A DNA stretch of 64,000 nucleotides from Hyphomicrobiales bacterium (lineage in GTDB: Bacteria; Pseudomonadota; Alphaproteobacteria; Rhizobiales; Rhizobiaceae): assembly GCA_900473185.1 (NCBI GenBank), contig UCKU01000036.1:62001-126000 (forward strand), in the 5' to 3' direction. Below are positions 51,913-60,045 of the stretch, in pieces. Each line of letters begins with the position of its first letter. Within the stretch, counting starts at the first letter, position 1. A program made the position numbers and the translations under genes. The notes under the pieces are model-generated. The model did not search any database, was not told the origin of the DNA, and saw only the letters and a program-made list of their open reading frames with translations.

Positions 51913-52467
51913 TTAGGACAGTGCAGTCTTCCAGCGGAGTCCGGTTCTAATGCGAGAGATCGTCGATTGATTAACGCCGTAGCGCTTTGCTAGAGATGTA
52001 TTGGTTTCTGGGCTATCGAGTATTTCTTGCACTGAAGCCTCGTTGAGTTTCGCAAGGTGGCTTGCTGACCCGAATTTATGTCTCTTCTTCGCGAACATGT
52101 CGCGGTTGTTGTCGCCGCGATCTCCCAGGAAAAGGTGCTTCGGGTTAACGCAATCTCTCACGTCACACTTGTGGCAAACGATATCGTCGTCTCGGACTGG
52201 GCCAACAAAAATCTTGTAACTCTCTCTATGGGCGGCAACATTCTTGGTCCCCTTCCATATCATCCCGTAGCCGTTGTCGGCATGGCTGCTGGTCCACTTC
52301 CAACAGCCATTGCTATCAATGGAAACCTTTTCCTTAAACCGATCCTCGATTGGTCGGCTTCTTTTGTCGTTCGCGATTGCTGGTAGTCCAGCCCTCCATT
52401 GCCGCAGGTAATGAGCACGGCAAAGTTCTCTGGCGATAGCCTTTTTACCGCAGACACTACATTCCAT
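51913..52467 (-). CDS. HNH homing-type endonuclease
   Basis: The 184 residues start with zinc-binding CSVCGK and CRAHYLR, followed by the HNH region NGCWKWTSSHADNGYG, AHRESYKIFVG, VCHKCDVRDCVNPKHLFLG and DNNRDM. The end is an HTH (TSLAKRYGVNQSTISRI) for target choice. It reads against the late operon between injection and fibre genes, a place typical of homing genes. Intact. Confidence 0.88.
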   Translation of the reverse strand: MECSVCGKKAIARELCRAHYLRQWRAGLPAIANDKRSRPIEDRFKEKVSIDSNGCWKWTSSHADNGYGMIWKGTKNVAAHRESYKIFVGPVRDDDIVCHKCDVRDCVNPKHLFLGDRGDNNRDMFAKKRHKFGSASHLAKLNEASVQEILDSPETNTSLAKRYGVNQSTISRIRTGLRWKTALS

Positions 52468-52508
52468 CGCTTTCTCCTAAGCGTGTGAATTTGCACGGAG
52501 AATACCAT

Positions 52509-53513
52509 ATGTGCCCATACGATAGCAACGGCGTATTTTCACTTACTCCTGGGTACACTGCAGTAGCAGGCCAGACAATTCAGCCGTCTCAACATAATCC
52601 TCCTCTGGAAGACATCAGCGCTTCAGGTCTATCTCTGGTCCTCCTGCGCGATGGTCGCGCCCCCATGACCGGCAATCTGAACATGAACGGGTTCAAACTG
52701 ACCAACGTTCTGGCCGGGACAAATGCGCTTGATGCCGTGAACAAGACGCAGCTTGACGCTCAGGCTACTACTCAGGCGTCAGCAAACCGTGGGTATATTT
52801 ATGGCCTGACACTATCGAACAATGCAGTAGACGCCACTAATGATATCGACATAGCGGCTGGCGCTGCTGCCCAGGATACGGCCTCTCCAGCGGTCATGGT
52901 GCTTGCGGCTTCCATTACAAAGCGCTTGGACGCCGCATGGACGGTAGGATCTGGAAACGGCGGCCTCGACACCGGCTCCATCGGGGACAACACCTATCAC
53001 GTCTGGCTAATCCAGCGATCGGATACTGGCGTTGTCGACGCGCTGTTCTCGCTTTCCGCTACGGCACCGACGATGCCTGCTAACTATGACCGCAAGCGCC
53101 TCATCATGTCCGTCATCCGGTCATCTGGCGCGCTTCTCGGTTTCAAGCAGATTGGCGGACGCGTCCTATTGAGCGTGCCTTTCATCATCCGAACCAGCAC
53201 TGTCGGCGCCACTAATATCCAGGTCGCCTGTGTCGTCCCTACCGGGCGTAGAGTCCGTCCGATCTTATCTTCGCAGCTCGGTATGAACGCCTCTTCCGCA
53301 GGCCAGAATTCCATCGGTGACGGCGATTCCGCAACGGCCTCCTTCAATTACCAGCAGTGCAACGCGTCCAGTATCGACGCGACCGTCATTGATTTCGTCT
53401 ACACGGACACATCGCGCAATGTGAGGTTTTCTACCAGCGCCAGTGTCGGAACATATGCGAGCAACATCCTGAACAGCTTGGGCTGGTGGGATGACCAAGG
53501 AGCAAACGGTTGA
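52509..53513 (+). CDS. Tail fibre protein 1
   Basis: The 334 residues from MCPYDSNGVFSL, behind CGGAGAA, start with an adhesin-like module (MTGNLNMNGFKLTNVLAGTNALDAV), common at the beginning of tail fibres. The second half (about 110-330) contains NGGLDTGSIGDNTYHVWLI and YDRKRLIMSVIRSSG, which recur in the next gene. It is likely a receptor-binding or fibre subunit. Confidence 0.75.
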   Translation: MCPYDSNGVFSLTPGYTAVAGQTIQPSQHNPPLEDISASGLSLVLLRDGRAPMTGNLNMNGFKLTNVLAGTNALDAVNKTQLDAQATTQASANRGYIYGLTLSNNAVDATNDIDIAAGAAAQDTASPAVMVLAASITKRLDAAWTVGSGNGGLDTGSIGDNTYHVWLIQRSDTGVVDALFSLSATAPTMPANYDRKRLIMSVIRSSGALLGFKQIGGRVLLSVPFIIRTSTVGATNIQVACVVPTGRRVRPILSSQLGMNASSAGQNSIGDGDSATASFNYQQCNASSIDATVIDFVYTDTSRNVRFSTSASVGTYASNILNSLGWWDDQGANG

Positions 53514-54232
53514 GTATAAAGGGCCTGGAATTCGCGAACGACACAGTTTCTCCATTCACAAACTTCATCATCTCGACAGGAGAGGCTACGGACGACACCG
53601 GATCACAATTGCTGGAACTGCCAGTCGGTATTTCCAAGAACATGTCGGCCTCGTGGTCGGCGGGGAAGGGGGGCGGAGCACTCGATATAGGATCAATCTG
53701 GGCTAACCTCTGGTATCACGTCTTCCTGATCGGAAACCCGATGACCGGCGATGTTGACATGCTCGCCTCGGGCTCGGTGAGCAATCCTGTGATGCCTGCC
53801 GGGTACACGCTCAAGAGGCGCATCTTCTCCGTTCTTACCGATGGCAGCGCGCATATAGTGCCTATGCTCCAGACCGGAGATTATTTCGAGTTCGTCAAGC
53901 CGATCATCTTCCTGAGCCATGCATATATCGGGGGAAACGTCGTCAACACCCATGCGGTGACGGTCCCGATCGGGCTGAAGGTTGAGGCAAATCTCAACAT
54001 CCTTACCAACGGACCCGCTACGGGCACAAAGTTCGTCTCTATTGCCGATCCTGACCTTGGGACGATCGATATCACCAATTTCGTCGCGTATCAGTGTGGC
54101 AACTGGATCGCCAGCCGTATCAGGTGCTTCACCGATGTCATGGGCCGCATCCTGTCCTTTAGCAATGCCGATACCGCGGGGCAGCAGCAGATGTCCGGCT
54201 GGACACTCGGTTTCCGCGATATGAGGGCGTAA
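53510..54232 (+). CDS. Tail fibre protein 2 (paralogue of the previous gene's end)
   Basis: The 240 residues lack the N-terminal adhesin part. GGALDIGSIWANLWYHVFLI and YTLKRRIFSVLTDGS align with NGGLDTGSIGDNTYHVWLI and YDRKRLIMSVIRSSG of the previous protein, and the lengths between them agree, so this is a diverged tandem copy of the C-terminal module. TTG start overlapping the stop of the first copy. Confidence 0.75.
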   Translation: MSIKGLEFANDTVSPFTNFIISTGEATDDTGSQLLELPVGISKNMSASWSAGKGGGALDIGSIWANLWYHVFLIGNPMTGDVDMLASGSVSNPVMPAGYTLKRRIFSVLTDGSAHIVPMLQTGDYFEFVKPIIFLSHAYIGGNVVNTHAVTVPIGLKVEANLNILTNGPATGTKFVSIADPDLGTIDITNFVAYQCGNWIASRIRCFTDVMGRILSFSNADTAGQQQMSGWTLGFRDMRA

Positions 54233-54234
54233 TC

Positions 54235-54801
54235 ATGCAGACAGTCACAATTGCCACTCTCGGTACCAGCCTTACCGCCTATTCGCAGCCCTGGCAGACG
54301 ATGCTAGCGCACAAACTGCGACAGGGAACGGGCAAGAACGTCGTCGTCTACGATTTCGGGATCAGCGGTGCCAGTTCCGCGCTCGGTCTGGCAAACCTCG
54401 CCAAACCGCTTCATGTGCGGCCGGATATCGTCTCTATCGAATACACGATCAACGACTCCTACAGCCCTTATGGGATTTCGGTTGCACAGAGCAAGACCAA
54501 TACGCTGGCGCTGATCTCGGCATTCAAAGCCAATGATCCTGACGTGAAGCTGTTCCTGACAATCCTGAACCCGCCAGTTGCCGGGCAGCCGACCGATACG
54601 GCTCGCCCGAATTATCCGGCCTACAAGGCGATGTATGCGGATCTCGTCGCCGCTGATAGCAGCCTGACGCTTCTCGATTGCTCTGCAGCGTGGGGATCGC
54701 CGACGCTGGCGGCTATTCCTGACGGGCTGCATCCGCCTTTAAGCTCGAAGATTCAGTACGAATTCCCGGTCACTGTGCCGGCGTTTCAGGCGGCGTTCTG
54801 A
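54235..54801 (+). CDS. SGNH/GDSL hydrolase (virion esterase candidate)
   Basis: The 188 residues have the four SGNH blocks: GTSLT with nucleophile S12, Gly in FGISGASS, Asn in YTINDS near 80 and the Asp-His pair in DGLHPP near 164. Because it is next to fibre genes it may remove acyl groups from surface polysaccharide during adsorption. The exact substrate is unknown. Confidence 0.84.
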   Translation: MQTVTIATLGTSLTAYSQPWQTMLAHKLRQGTGKNVVVYDFGISGASSALGLANLAKPLHVRPDIVSIEYTINDSYSPYGISVAQSKTNTLALISAFKANDPDVKLFLTILNPPVAGQPTDTARPNYPAYKAMYADLVAADSSLTLLDCSAAWGSPTLAAIPDGLHPPLSSKIQYEFPVTVPAFQAAF

Positions 54802-55008
54802 TTACCAGGCGCGGTCCATCAGTTCCTGCTCGGCTTCGTCTCGCTCTGAGTCGGTAGGATTACGATACTGCCACTTGCCGTTAACAAGGCGTCGCATCTT
54901 CTTGCTCTTGCTTTCGAAATGCCAGTCTGTCGGCTGCTCTGTATGACCCTGCACAGCCGCTTCACAGAATTCGTTGATGCGCGTGACGACTGATCTGAAA
55001 ATGCTCAT
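54802..55008 (-). CDS. Opposite-strand small protein (moron candidate)
   Basis: Sixty-eight residues from MSIFRSVVTRINEF, with AGAGG seven bases before the ATG. The C-terminal DWHFESKSKKMRRLVNGKWQ is basic. It sits between the fibre-linked hydrolase and the lysis cassette. No family recognised. Confidence 0.6.
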   Translation of the reverse strand: MSIFRSVVTRINEFCEAAVQGHTEQPTDWHFESKSKKMRRLVNGKWQYRNPTDSERDEAEQELMDRAW

Positions 55009-55065
55009 GGTCAACCTCTGATCGTTCTGCCCGACAAATAGCACGGCCAAGGCCGCAAATCCACA

Positions 55066-55093
55066 GCCCGCCTCCACCCGGAAGCGGGCCTTT
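55066..55093 (+). terminator. Hairpin before the endolysin gene
   Basis: GCCCGC (55066-55071) pairs with GCGGGC (55084-55089) followed by CTTTCG. The T run is short, so it may attenuate rather than stop transcription into the lysis genes. Confidence 0.5.
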
Positions 55094-55117
55094 CGCACAT
55101 CCAAAAGGACAACACCG

Positions 55118-55678
55118 ATGGATCGAGGACATTTCTTCGACGCCGTTCGCGACTCCATGTTCGGCGGGTCGCTATCACAGTCGCAGGTGGAAGGTACTGA
55201 GGCTCTTCTGGATGCCTGCGCAGCCCTGCAGGTGGCCGATCAGCGCATGGTCGCCTACATCCTCGCCACGGCCTATCACGAGACAGCCAAGACCATGCAG
55301 CCCATCGCCGAATATGGCAAAGGGAAGGGTCGCAAGTATGGCGTACCGGGCCGCAATAGTGGGCAGGTTCCCTATGGGCGCGGCTTCGTCCAGACGACGT
55401 GGGATGACAACTACGAGCGCACCGACCGAGAACTTGGCCTCAATGGCCAGCTGATCGCCAACTACAACCTGATGCTGACGGATATCGACATGGCTGCAAA
55501 GGCGGCCGTCCGTGGCATGTCGGAAGGTTGGTACACCGGCAAGAAGCTGCGCAACTATTTCACGCCCACGTCTTCGGATTGGGTGAACGCGCGGCGCATC
55601 ATCAACGGCATTGACCGCGCACAGACGATCGCCGGCTATGGGAAGCTCTTCAACGCAGCCCTGCAGGACGCCGCCTGA
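55118..55678 (+). CDS. Endolysin, glycoside hydrolase family 19-like
   Basis: The 186 residues have the GH19 active region: ILATAYHETAKTMQPIAEYG with Glu 55 and Glu 65 as catalytic candidates, followed by YGRGFVQTTWDDNYER. The length is normal for single-domain phage endolysins that cut the glycan chain. No signal peptide, so a holin is needed; a two-helix membrane protein follows in the next gene. Confidence 0.9.
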   Translation: MDRGHFFDAVRDSMFGGSLSQSQVEGTEALLDACAALQVADQRMVAYILATAYHETAKTMQPIAEYGKGKGRKYGVPGRNSGQVPYGRGFVQTTWDDNYERTDRELGLNGQLIANYNLMLTDIDMAAKAAVRGMSEGWYTGKKLRNYFTPTSSDWVNARRIINGIDRAQTIAGYGKLFNAALQDAA

Positions 55679-56028
55679 TGCCGAAGGCGAGAGAGGCGAA
55701 GCGAAGCGGTGAACCTGGCTGGCAGTGGCGCCGCGCCGTCATCTTCCCGCTGATCATCTTCGCCTGCTGGCGCCTTGCCGTCATGGAGAATGCTCCTGAT
55801 ACCGTTGTCAATCAGACGATCGCGTGGGGCTGGATCGTCCTGATTATCTCGCTGGTGTTCTTTTATACCGGGTTCGCTACTGCCCAGGATATTGCCGCGA
55901 TCCTCGCGACCCGCACCGGCCTGCCATATGCATCTCCTCCTGTCACCGTAGATGGTGAGCCGATCGGCCCAGAACCATACGACCCGCCATCGCGTCCCTT
56001 CAATCCGAACGACACAGGGAGCCGCTGA
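55678..56028 (+). CDS. Holin-like membrane protein
   Basis: The 116 residues have a charged start, two membrane helices (AVIFPLIIFACWRLAV and IAWGWIVLIISLVFFYTGFA) and a Pro-rich cytoplasmic tail. Directly between endolysin and spanins (ATG overlaps the endolysin stop), it is the likely holin that times lysis. Confidence 0.78.
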   Translation: MPKAREAKRSGEPGWQWRRAVIFPLIIFACWRLAVMENAPDTVVNQTIAWGWIVLIISLVFFYTGFATAQDIAAILATRTGLPYASPPVTVDGEPIGPEPYDPPSRPFNPNDTGSR

Positions 56029-56390
56029 TGTTCGGCATCCTCGATTACCTCAAGCTCGGCGCAGGCGTGGCCGGCGGCCTGATGCTCTACCACGCCTATG
56101 CCGTGACGATCGGTTATCCCTCCGCGGCAAGAGAGGCGCGTCAGGGATACGTTCTGATTGCCGAAAAGACCGCGGCAGAGGCCAGAGCAACCGAGATGGA
56201 GCGCCAGCGCAACGCAGCCTCCCAAGCCGTCGAAGATCATCGCAAGCGCCTCGAGGCCGCACAGGCTCAAGAGCAGACCGCGAAAGACACCCTCGAAACC
56301 GAGATCCGTTCCTATGAACTCCTGCTTTCCGAAAAGAACCGCGCTTGTGCTGTTACTGCCGCTGACCGCGATTGGCTGCTCCGCCACTGA
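56028..56390 (+). CDS. Inner-membrane spanin (Rz-like)
   Basis: The 120 residues have one N-terminal membrane anchor (LGAGVAGGLMLYHAYAV) and a long periplasmic coiled coil (about 40-105, rich in Glu, Ala, Gln). The o-spanin gene starts inside its end in another frame, the classical Rz/Rz1 arrangement. It would bridge inner and outer membranes in the last step of lysis. Confidence 0.82.
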   Translation: MFGILDYLKLGAGVAGGLMLYHAYAVTIGYPSAAREARQGYVLIAEKTAAEARATEMERQRNAASQAVEDHRKRLEAAQAQEQTAKDTLETEIRSYELLLSEKNRACAVTAADRDWLLRH

Positions 56391-56622
56391 ACGATTGAAC
56401 CGTGCGGCTACCGCGCAAGGACAGGCGCAGGCCGGCATCAGTCTTCCGGCGCTTCCAGATGATCTGCGCAAGCAAGAGGCTCACGCGCCTGTTGTGGAAG
56501 GCCAGCCGGTAATCTCGATCCTTGCTCGCGAGCGTCAGGCCCTCGACCGCGCCAACGCTCGCCAGCAGCGAACGATCAGCTTCTACGACGACATCAAGAT
56601 GAAATACGAGGTAAAGCGCTGA
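56314..56622 (+). CDS. Outer-membrane spanin (Rz1-like lipoprotein)
   Basis: The 102 residues from MNSCFPKRTALV start with a lipoprotein signal (LVLLLPLTAIGC), the Cys at about residue 22 being the lipidation site. It overlaps the Rz-like gene by 77 bases in a different frame. It is longer than lambda Rz1 and ends with a helical part (RERQALDRANARQQR). Confidence 0.82.
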   Translation: MNSCFPKRTALVLLLPLTAIGCSATERLNRAATAQGQAQAGISLPALPDDLRKQEAHAPVVEGQPVISILARERQALDRANARQQRTISFYDDIKMKYEVKR

Positions 56623-58253
56623 TGGCCACGCCTATTGTCGTCGTCCCGAGCGGCGGTATCCCTGTCACTGAAGCAACCAACGGCTTCGGCACGCCAGTCA
56701 CTGTTGCCACCAATGGCATAGGAACGGCTGTTACTGTCGTTGCGGCCGGCGGCCTCCCGGTTGTGGGAAGCGGGGGCGGGAGCCCGTCACTTGTTCAAAT
56801 GAACATCGCCGCCCGCGGGCAGATGCACATCACAATGAATGGTGGCGCAACTGCTCCAAGAACGCGGCAGAAGTACAGACTCCGCTTCTGGATCTGGTAC
56901 GCCTCCGCCAAGACCTATTTGTATTGGGGCAACCGTTCAATGGACCTGTCTGTTGCTGAGATTGGCAACAGCAATTCAGTTACCGTTGTCAAAGCCGCCG
57001 TCGAACAGGGTGCAGGCGTTTCGCCAAGCGTCTTCCCAGGCAGCGCCCGAAACAGAACACTCACGCCCGGTGAGTTTGGTGTGATCAGCATGTCGAATGG
57101 TGCGGTTGTTCCAGGCTTGGCCTGGGTGCGGGCAGAGGTAGATGTCGTCGCAGGCTCCAACACCTTCCCAATCGGCAAGATCTACCGCGATGTGAATAAC
57201 GAGCAGGGCGGCCTCATCGAGAACTGTTACTTCTACGATCCCGCGAACGAGATCGACGATATCGACTCTACCGGAGCTCTGGCTGTCCCTACAGGCGCCA
57301 CAGCGGGGAACCAGAACCCGTTCGCTCCCGTGATGTTGTTCGGTGAGGTATCCCCCGGCAAGATCGCGCTTATCGGCTACGGTCTGGACTCGATCGGCGA
57401 CGGTGATGACGCCCTACCTTCGTCGGATGGTTCATTCTCCGGAGGTGGCGCTTTCGTCCGCCGCGCTGCTTGGCTTGCCAGCGTCCCGTACCTGTCTTGC
57501 GCCCGCTCCGCGATGCGTGCCGATGTCATGGCCGCGAACAGCACTCCCATGTGTCTGGACCTGATGAAGTATCATTCCGACGCCTGCGACAACGTTGCAT
57601 CGAACGATACCGCAGGCCTTCGTACAGCCGCGCAGATCCTCGCTGATCGTCGCACCCTGTGGGCTCGCGGCAAAGCAAATCTTATCGGCCGCAAGCGTAT
57701 TCACGCTATCAACGAGATCCAGCGCACCGATACGACAAACAAGTGCCTCGACTACGCCAACCAGACACCCTCGACCGGCCACACTACCGGCGGCGTCCGC
57801 GATCAGCTCAACGCGGCCCTCCTTGCCGATGTTGGTGTGAACGTTGACAAGTATGTGGATGTCAAGGCTACCGTCGATGGCACCGCTGATGGCGAGCCGA
57901 ACAAATGGAAGCCAGATCCTTTCACCACAACACTCGCAGCGGATGCGGCGACGAACGTATCGACAGCCTCACTTACTGCGATGATCGCAGAGCCAGCTGG
58001 TCTCGGCATGTTCCTCATCCTTGAGCCAGGGACCGGGAACGAATCTACCACCGCTAACGCCCGCGTACTGAATGTATCTGGCTCCGGCCCCTACACGGTG
58101 AGCATCGGCACCAATTGGGGAGGATCTTCGACGCACCTTGCGGGCTCAACCGTCCGGTCATCCCCCGCTGCAGGTAATTCTCCTGGCGTTCACCCAGAGG
58201 GGCCACAAAACGAAGCGATGGCCCAACCCCTCGCGGCATCGATCACGAGTTGA
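56622..58253 (+). CDS. Large tail-associated hydrolase-like protein (SGNH-type end)
   Basis: The 543 residues start with a Gly/Val/Thr repeat region (TNGFGTPVTVATNGIGTAVT) suited to a fibre. The middle has IALIGYGLDSIGDGDDALP near 245, where SGNH enzymes carry their first motif, and the C-terminal SPGVHPEGPQNEAMAQ has the HPxG-type block that supplies the catalytic His. A beta-rich insert (about 430-510) lies before it. I read it as a spike with esterase activity, with moderate certainty. Confidence 0.68.
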   Translation: MATPIVVVPSGGIPVTEATNGFGTPVTVATNGIGTAVTVVAAGGLPVVGSGGGSPSLVQMNIAARGQMHITMNGGATAPRTRQKYRLRFWIWYASAKTYLYWGNRSMDLSVAEIGNSNSVTVVKAAVEQGAGVSPSVFPGSARNRTLTPGEFGVISMSNGAVVPGLAWVRAEVDVVAGSNTFPIGKIYRDVNNEQGGLIENCYFYDPANEIDDIDSTGALAVPTGATAGNQNPFAPVMLFGEVSPGKIALIGYGLDSIGDGDDALPSSDGSFSGGGAFVRRAAWLASVPYLSCARSAMRADVMAANSTPMCLDLMKYHSDACDNVASNDTAGLRTAAQILADRRTLWARGKANLIGRKRIHAINEIQRTDTTNKCLDYANQTPSTGHTTGGVRDQLNAALLADVGVNVDKYVDVKATVDGTADGEPNKWKPDPFTTTLAADAATNVSTASLTAMIAEPAGLGMFLILEPGTGNESTTANARVLNVSGSGPYTVSIGTNWGGSSTHLAGSTVRSSPAAGNSPGVHPEGPQNEAMAQPLAASITS

Positions 58254-58482
58254 AATATGCCGGATGAAGGCGAACGTGCCGGCCGTCGTCATCAGATACG
58301 AAATCAGCGATCGGCTCAGCACGAAATTCGAATTCGCCGTTGCCAGCCTCATGCATTCGTTGAAGCAGGCTTTTGATCTGTGATTTGGTTTCCGCTGACA
58401 ATGCGACCCTTCCGACTTCAGCGGATACGATCATCGACATAAGGGCTAGGAAATCCTGCTTTTCGATTTCGATTGTGGCCAC
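58243..58482 (-). CDS. Opposite-strand small protein (moron candidate)
   Basis: Seventy-nine residues starting with GTG behind a perfect GGAGG. The start is helical (EKQDFLALMSMIVSAEVGRV) and the rest polar. It is divergent from the next gene. No family recognised. Confidence 0.65.
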   Translation of the reverse strand: MATIEIEKQDFLALMSMIVSAEVGRVALSAETKSQIKSLLQRMHEAGNGEFEFRAEPIADFVSDDDGRHVRLHPAYFNS

Positions 58483-58564
58483 TTATACCTCCATTTTAGG
58501 GTGATTGACTATACCGCAGACACGCACTTGATGGTAGAATATACTCTCATTTGGAGAGGCCTTT

Positions 58565-58993
58565 ATGAAGAGCGATGATGTCCGCCATGTAGATGCCCAC
58601 TATCAGTGCGGCGCAACCGTCAGCGATCCAATCAATCTCGACCCACCTATCAAGCCTGGCGACACGCTCATGGTGGCGCATCACTTCCACCCTGACGACG
58701 AGCGCTTCGCAGAGGTAAGGCGTTGTAAGGATTCAATGTACTCTATCACCCGTGAATCGACGATTGCATATATCGATGTCGGCGCGAACGACATGAACAT
58801 AGAGCGTCCTGAAGATGAGATACGCAAGTCTCATGAGGAGATGGCCAATCGGTTCAGAGAACTGATAAAGCAGAGGCGGGCGTCTACGTTCCTAACGGCC
58901 TGCGACAGCGACCGACTGCAAGGATCCGACATCGAGTTCAAGACCCAGGAACCGCATGGCGGATGGTATGGCTCGCGCAAGGGGAAATCCTAA
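58565..58993 (+). CDS. Phage accessory protein, unknown
   Basis: The 142 residues begin MKSDDVRHVDAHYQCG and have HHFHPDDERF and a helical EEMANRFRELIKQRR. GGAGAGG stands before the ATG. The 82-base divergent gap holds AT-rich promoter-like sequence (GTAGAATATACT). A terminator follows, so this is a single gene with its own signals. Function unknown. Confidence 0.65.
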   Translation: MKSDDVRHVDAHYQCGATVSDPINLDPPIKPGDTLMVAHHFHPDDERFAEVRRCKDSMYSITRESTIAYIDVGANDMNIERPEDEIRKSHEEMANRFRELIKQRRASTFLTACDSDRLQGSDIEFKTQEPHGGWYGSRKGKS

Positions 58994-59027
58994 TTAGCGC
59001 CTCGCGTCAGTATCGATAATACCCCAA

Positions 59028-59056
59028 CCGTCGCCCACCAGCGGCGGTTTTTCTTT
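59028..59056 (+). terminator. Terminator after the accessory gene
   Basis: CCGTCGC-CCACCA-GCGGCGG followed by TTTTTCTTT. Confidence 0.85.
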
Positions 59057-59175
59057 ACCCCAAAGCGACTGCGGCTCTGCTGGAACAGAAACCGCAGTCT
59101 AACCACACGATTCACCGGGAATCGCGATGGCTTCCAGCACTGTGACAGCCAAACCTTTCTCAATTCGAAATACGC

Positions 59176-59475
59176 ATGAAAGCAGGGCAGGGAATGAACG
59201 CACCGGGTAACGAATCAATGGAAAATACGGACCTCCGCCCTCGCATGGTGCGAGTAGAGCACGATTTGACGGACCACCACAGGCGTATCACCGATATGGA
59301 AAAATGGCGCCAGCAGACCGAGATTTCCGACGCCCGGACAGATGAGAAGTTCAAGGGCATGGAGAAGAGGCTGGACAAGATCGATACCGGCGTGTCACGG
59401 CTTGCATGGATCTTCGTCGGCGGTTTCGTCACGGCGTTCATAGCCTTCATCGTGGCCGGCGGCCTGAAGGTCTAG
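59176..59475 (+). CDS. XhlA-like membrane protein
   Basis: The 99 residues (or 93 from the Met at 59194) have a coiled coil (VEHDLTDHHRRITDMEKW, then DEKFKGMEKRLDKID) and a C-terminal membrane helix (LAWIFVGGFVTAFIAFIVAG). That is the architecture of XhlA, which helps holin and endolysin lysis. A second holin-related gene or an antiholin is therefore possible. The start is not certain. Confidence 0.68.
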   Translation: MKAGQGMNAPGNESMENTDLRPRMVRVEHDLTDHHRRITDMEKWRQQTEISDARTDEKFKGMEKRLDKIDTGVSRLAWIFVGGFVTAFIAFIVAGGLKV

Positions 59476-59573
59476 CCAAACCACTCCACAATAGCCTTCA
59501 TCCCTTCCCAAGCCATAACACAGACAAAGCCGGTGAAGACGAGGAGGGCTTGGATCTGGTAGCGGTGTAACAT
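59472..59573 (-). CDS. Tiny membrane protein (33 aa)
   Basis: ATG overlaps the upstream stop (TGATG) and GGGGAG precedes it. One membrane helix (IQALLVFTGFVCVMAW) then a short tail. Third gene of a leftward mini-operon convergent with the XhlA-like gene. Confidence 0.5.
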   Translation of the reverse strand: MLHRYQIQALLVFTGFVCVMAWEGMKAIVEWFG

Positions 59574-59704
59574 CAGGCTCCCCAATAGCTGAAATCTCGC
59601 GGGTCATAAGTCGTCCCGGCGTAGCTCCACCGAAAGCCAAGTTCAACAGCTGCCCGGAACGAGACGATTATTACCGCTTCAAAAGCGCACAGTTCTCTCA
59701 TCAT
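59573..59704 (-). CDS. Small phage protein (43 aa), unknown
   Basis: Starts inside the stop of the 95-residue gene (ATGATGA) behind AGGAGAAGGG. MMRELCAFEAVIIVSF is a hydrophobic start; the end is aromatic (TTYDPRDFSYWGA). Coupled at both ends. Confidence 0.5.
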   Translation of the reverse strand: MMRELCAFEAVIIVSFRAAVELGFRWSYAGTTYDPRDFSYWGA

Positions 59705-59988
59705 CCCTTCTCCTGCTCGTTCAGTGCCGCATCTACCATGATGGGCCAAGCTTCCTCTGCAGGCATGCGCTCGTATCCAACATAGCGCTCGTCCTCTATC
59801 TTTTCGACAGCATGGAGCATGGCTTTGGAAGGAATGCGTATGGCCTTGATTGCTGCTCTCGCCATGCCTTCAAATTCCGAAGGCCGAGATGCATAGGCGT
59901 CGTCACCTGACATGCCGTAATCGCCATTCTCGTGAATGTGGGCGGCAAGCGCCCGAGCGACCTTCTCAATCATTCCCTGCGCTTCCAT
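59701..59988 (-). CDS. Small phage protein, unknown
   Basis: Ninety-five residues: MIEKVARALAAHIHENGDYG and FEGMARAAIKAIRIPSKAM with a conserved-looking DAALNEQE end. This build (AR..A.I.A.R.P...M) is very common in small phage genes of unknown role. First gene of the leftward mini-operon. Confidence 0.7.
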   Translation of the reverse strand: MEAQGMIEKVARALAAHIHENGDYGMSGDDAYASRPSEFEGMARAAIKAIRIPSKAMLHAVEKIEDERYVGYERMPAEEAWPIMVDAALNEQEKG

Positions 59989-60045
59989 TCCTTCTCTCCT
60001 TTCACGGTCACCGGAACATTCCGAGACTCGACTGTGACAAAAACG

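Noticed and set aside
59395..59646. An 83-residue minus-strand frame opposite the XhlA-like gene
   Set aside because: It conflicts with two tightly coupled tiny genes and the XhlA-like gene, and has no ribosome binding site.
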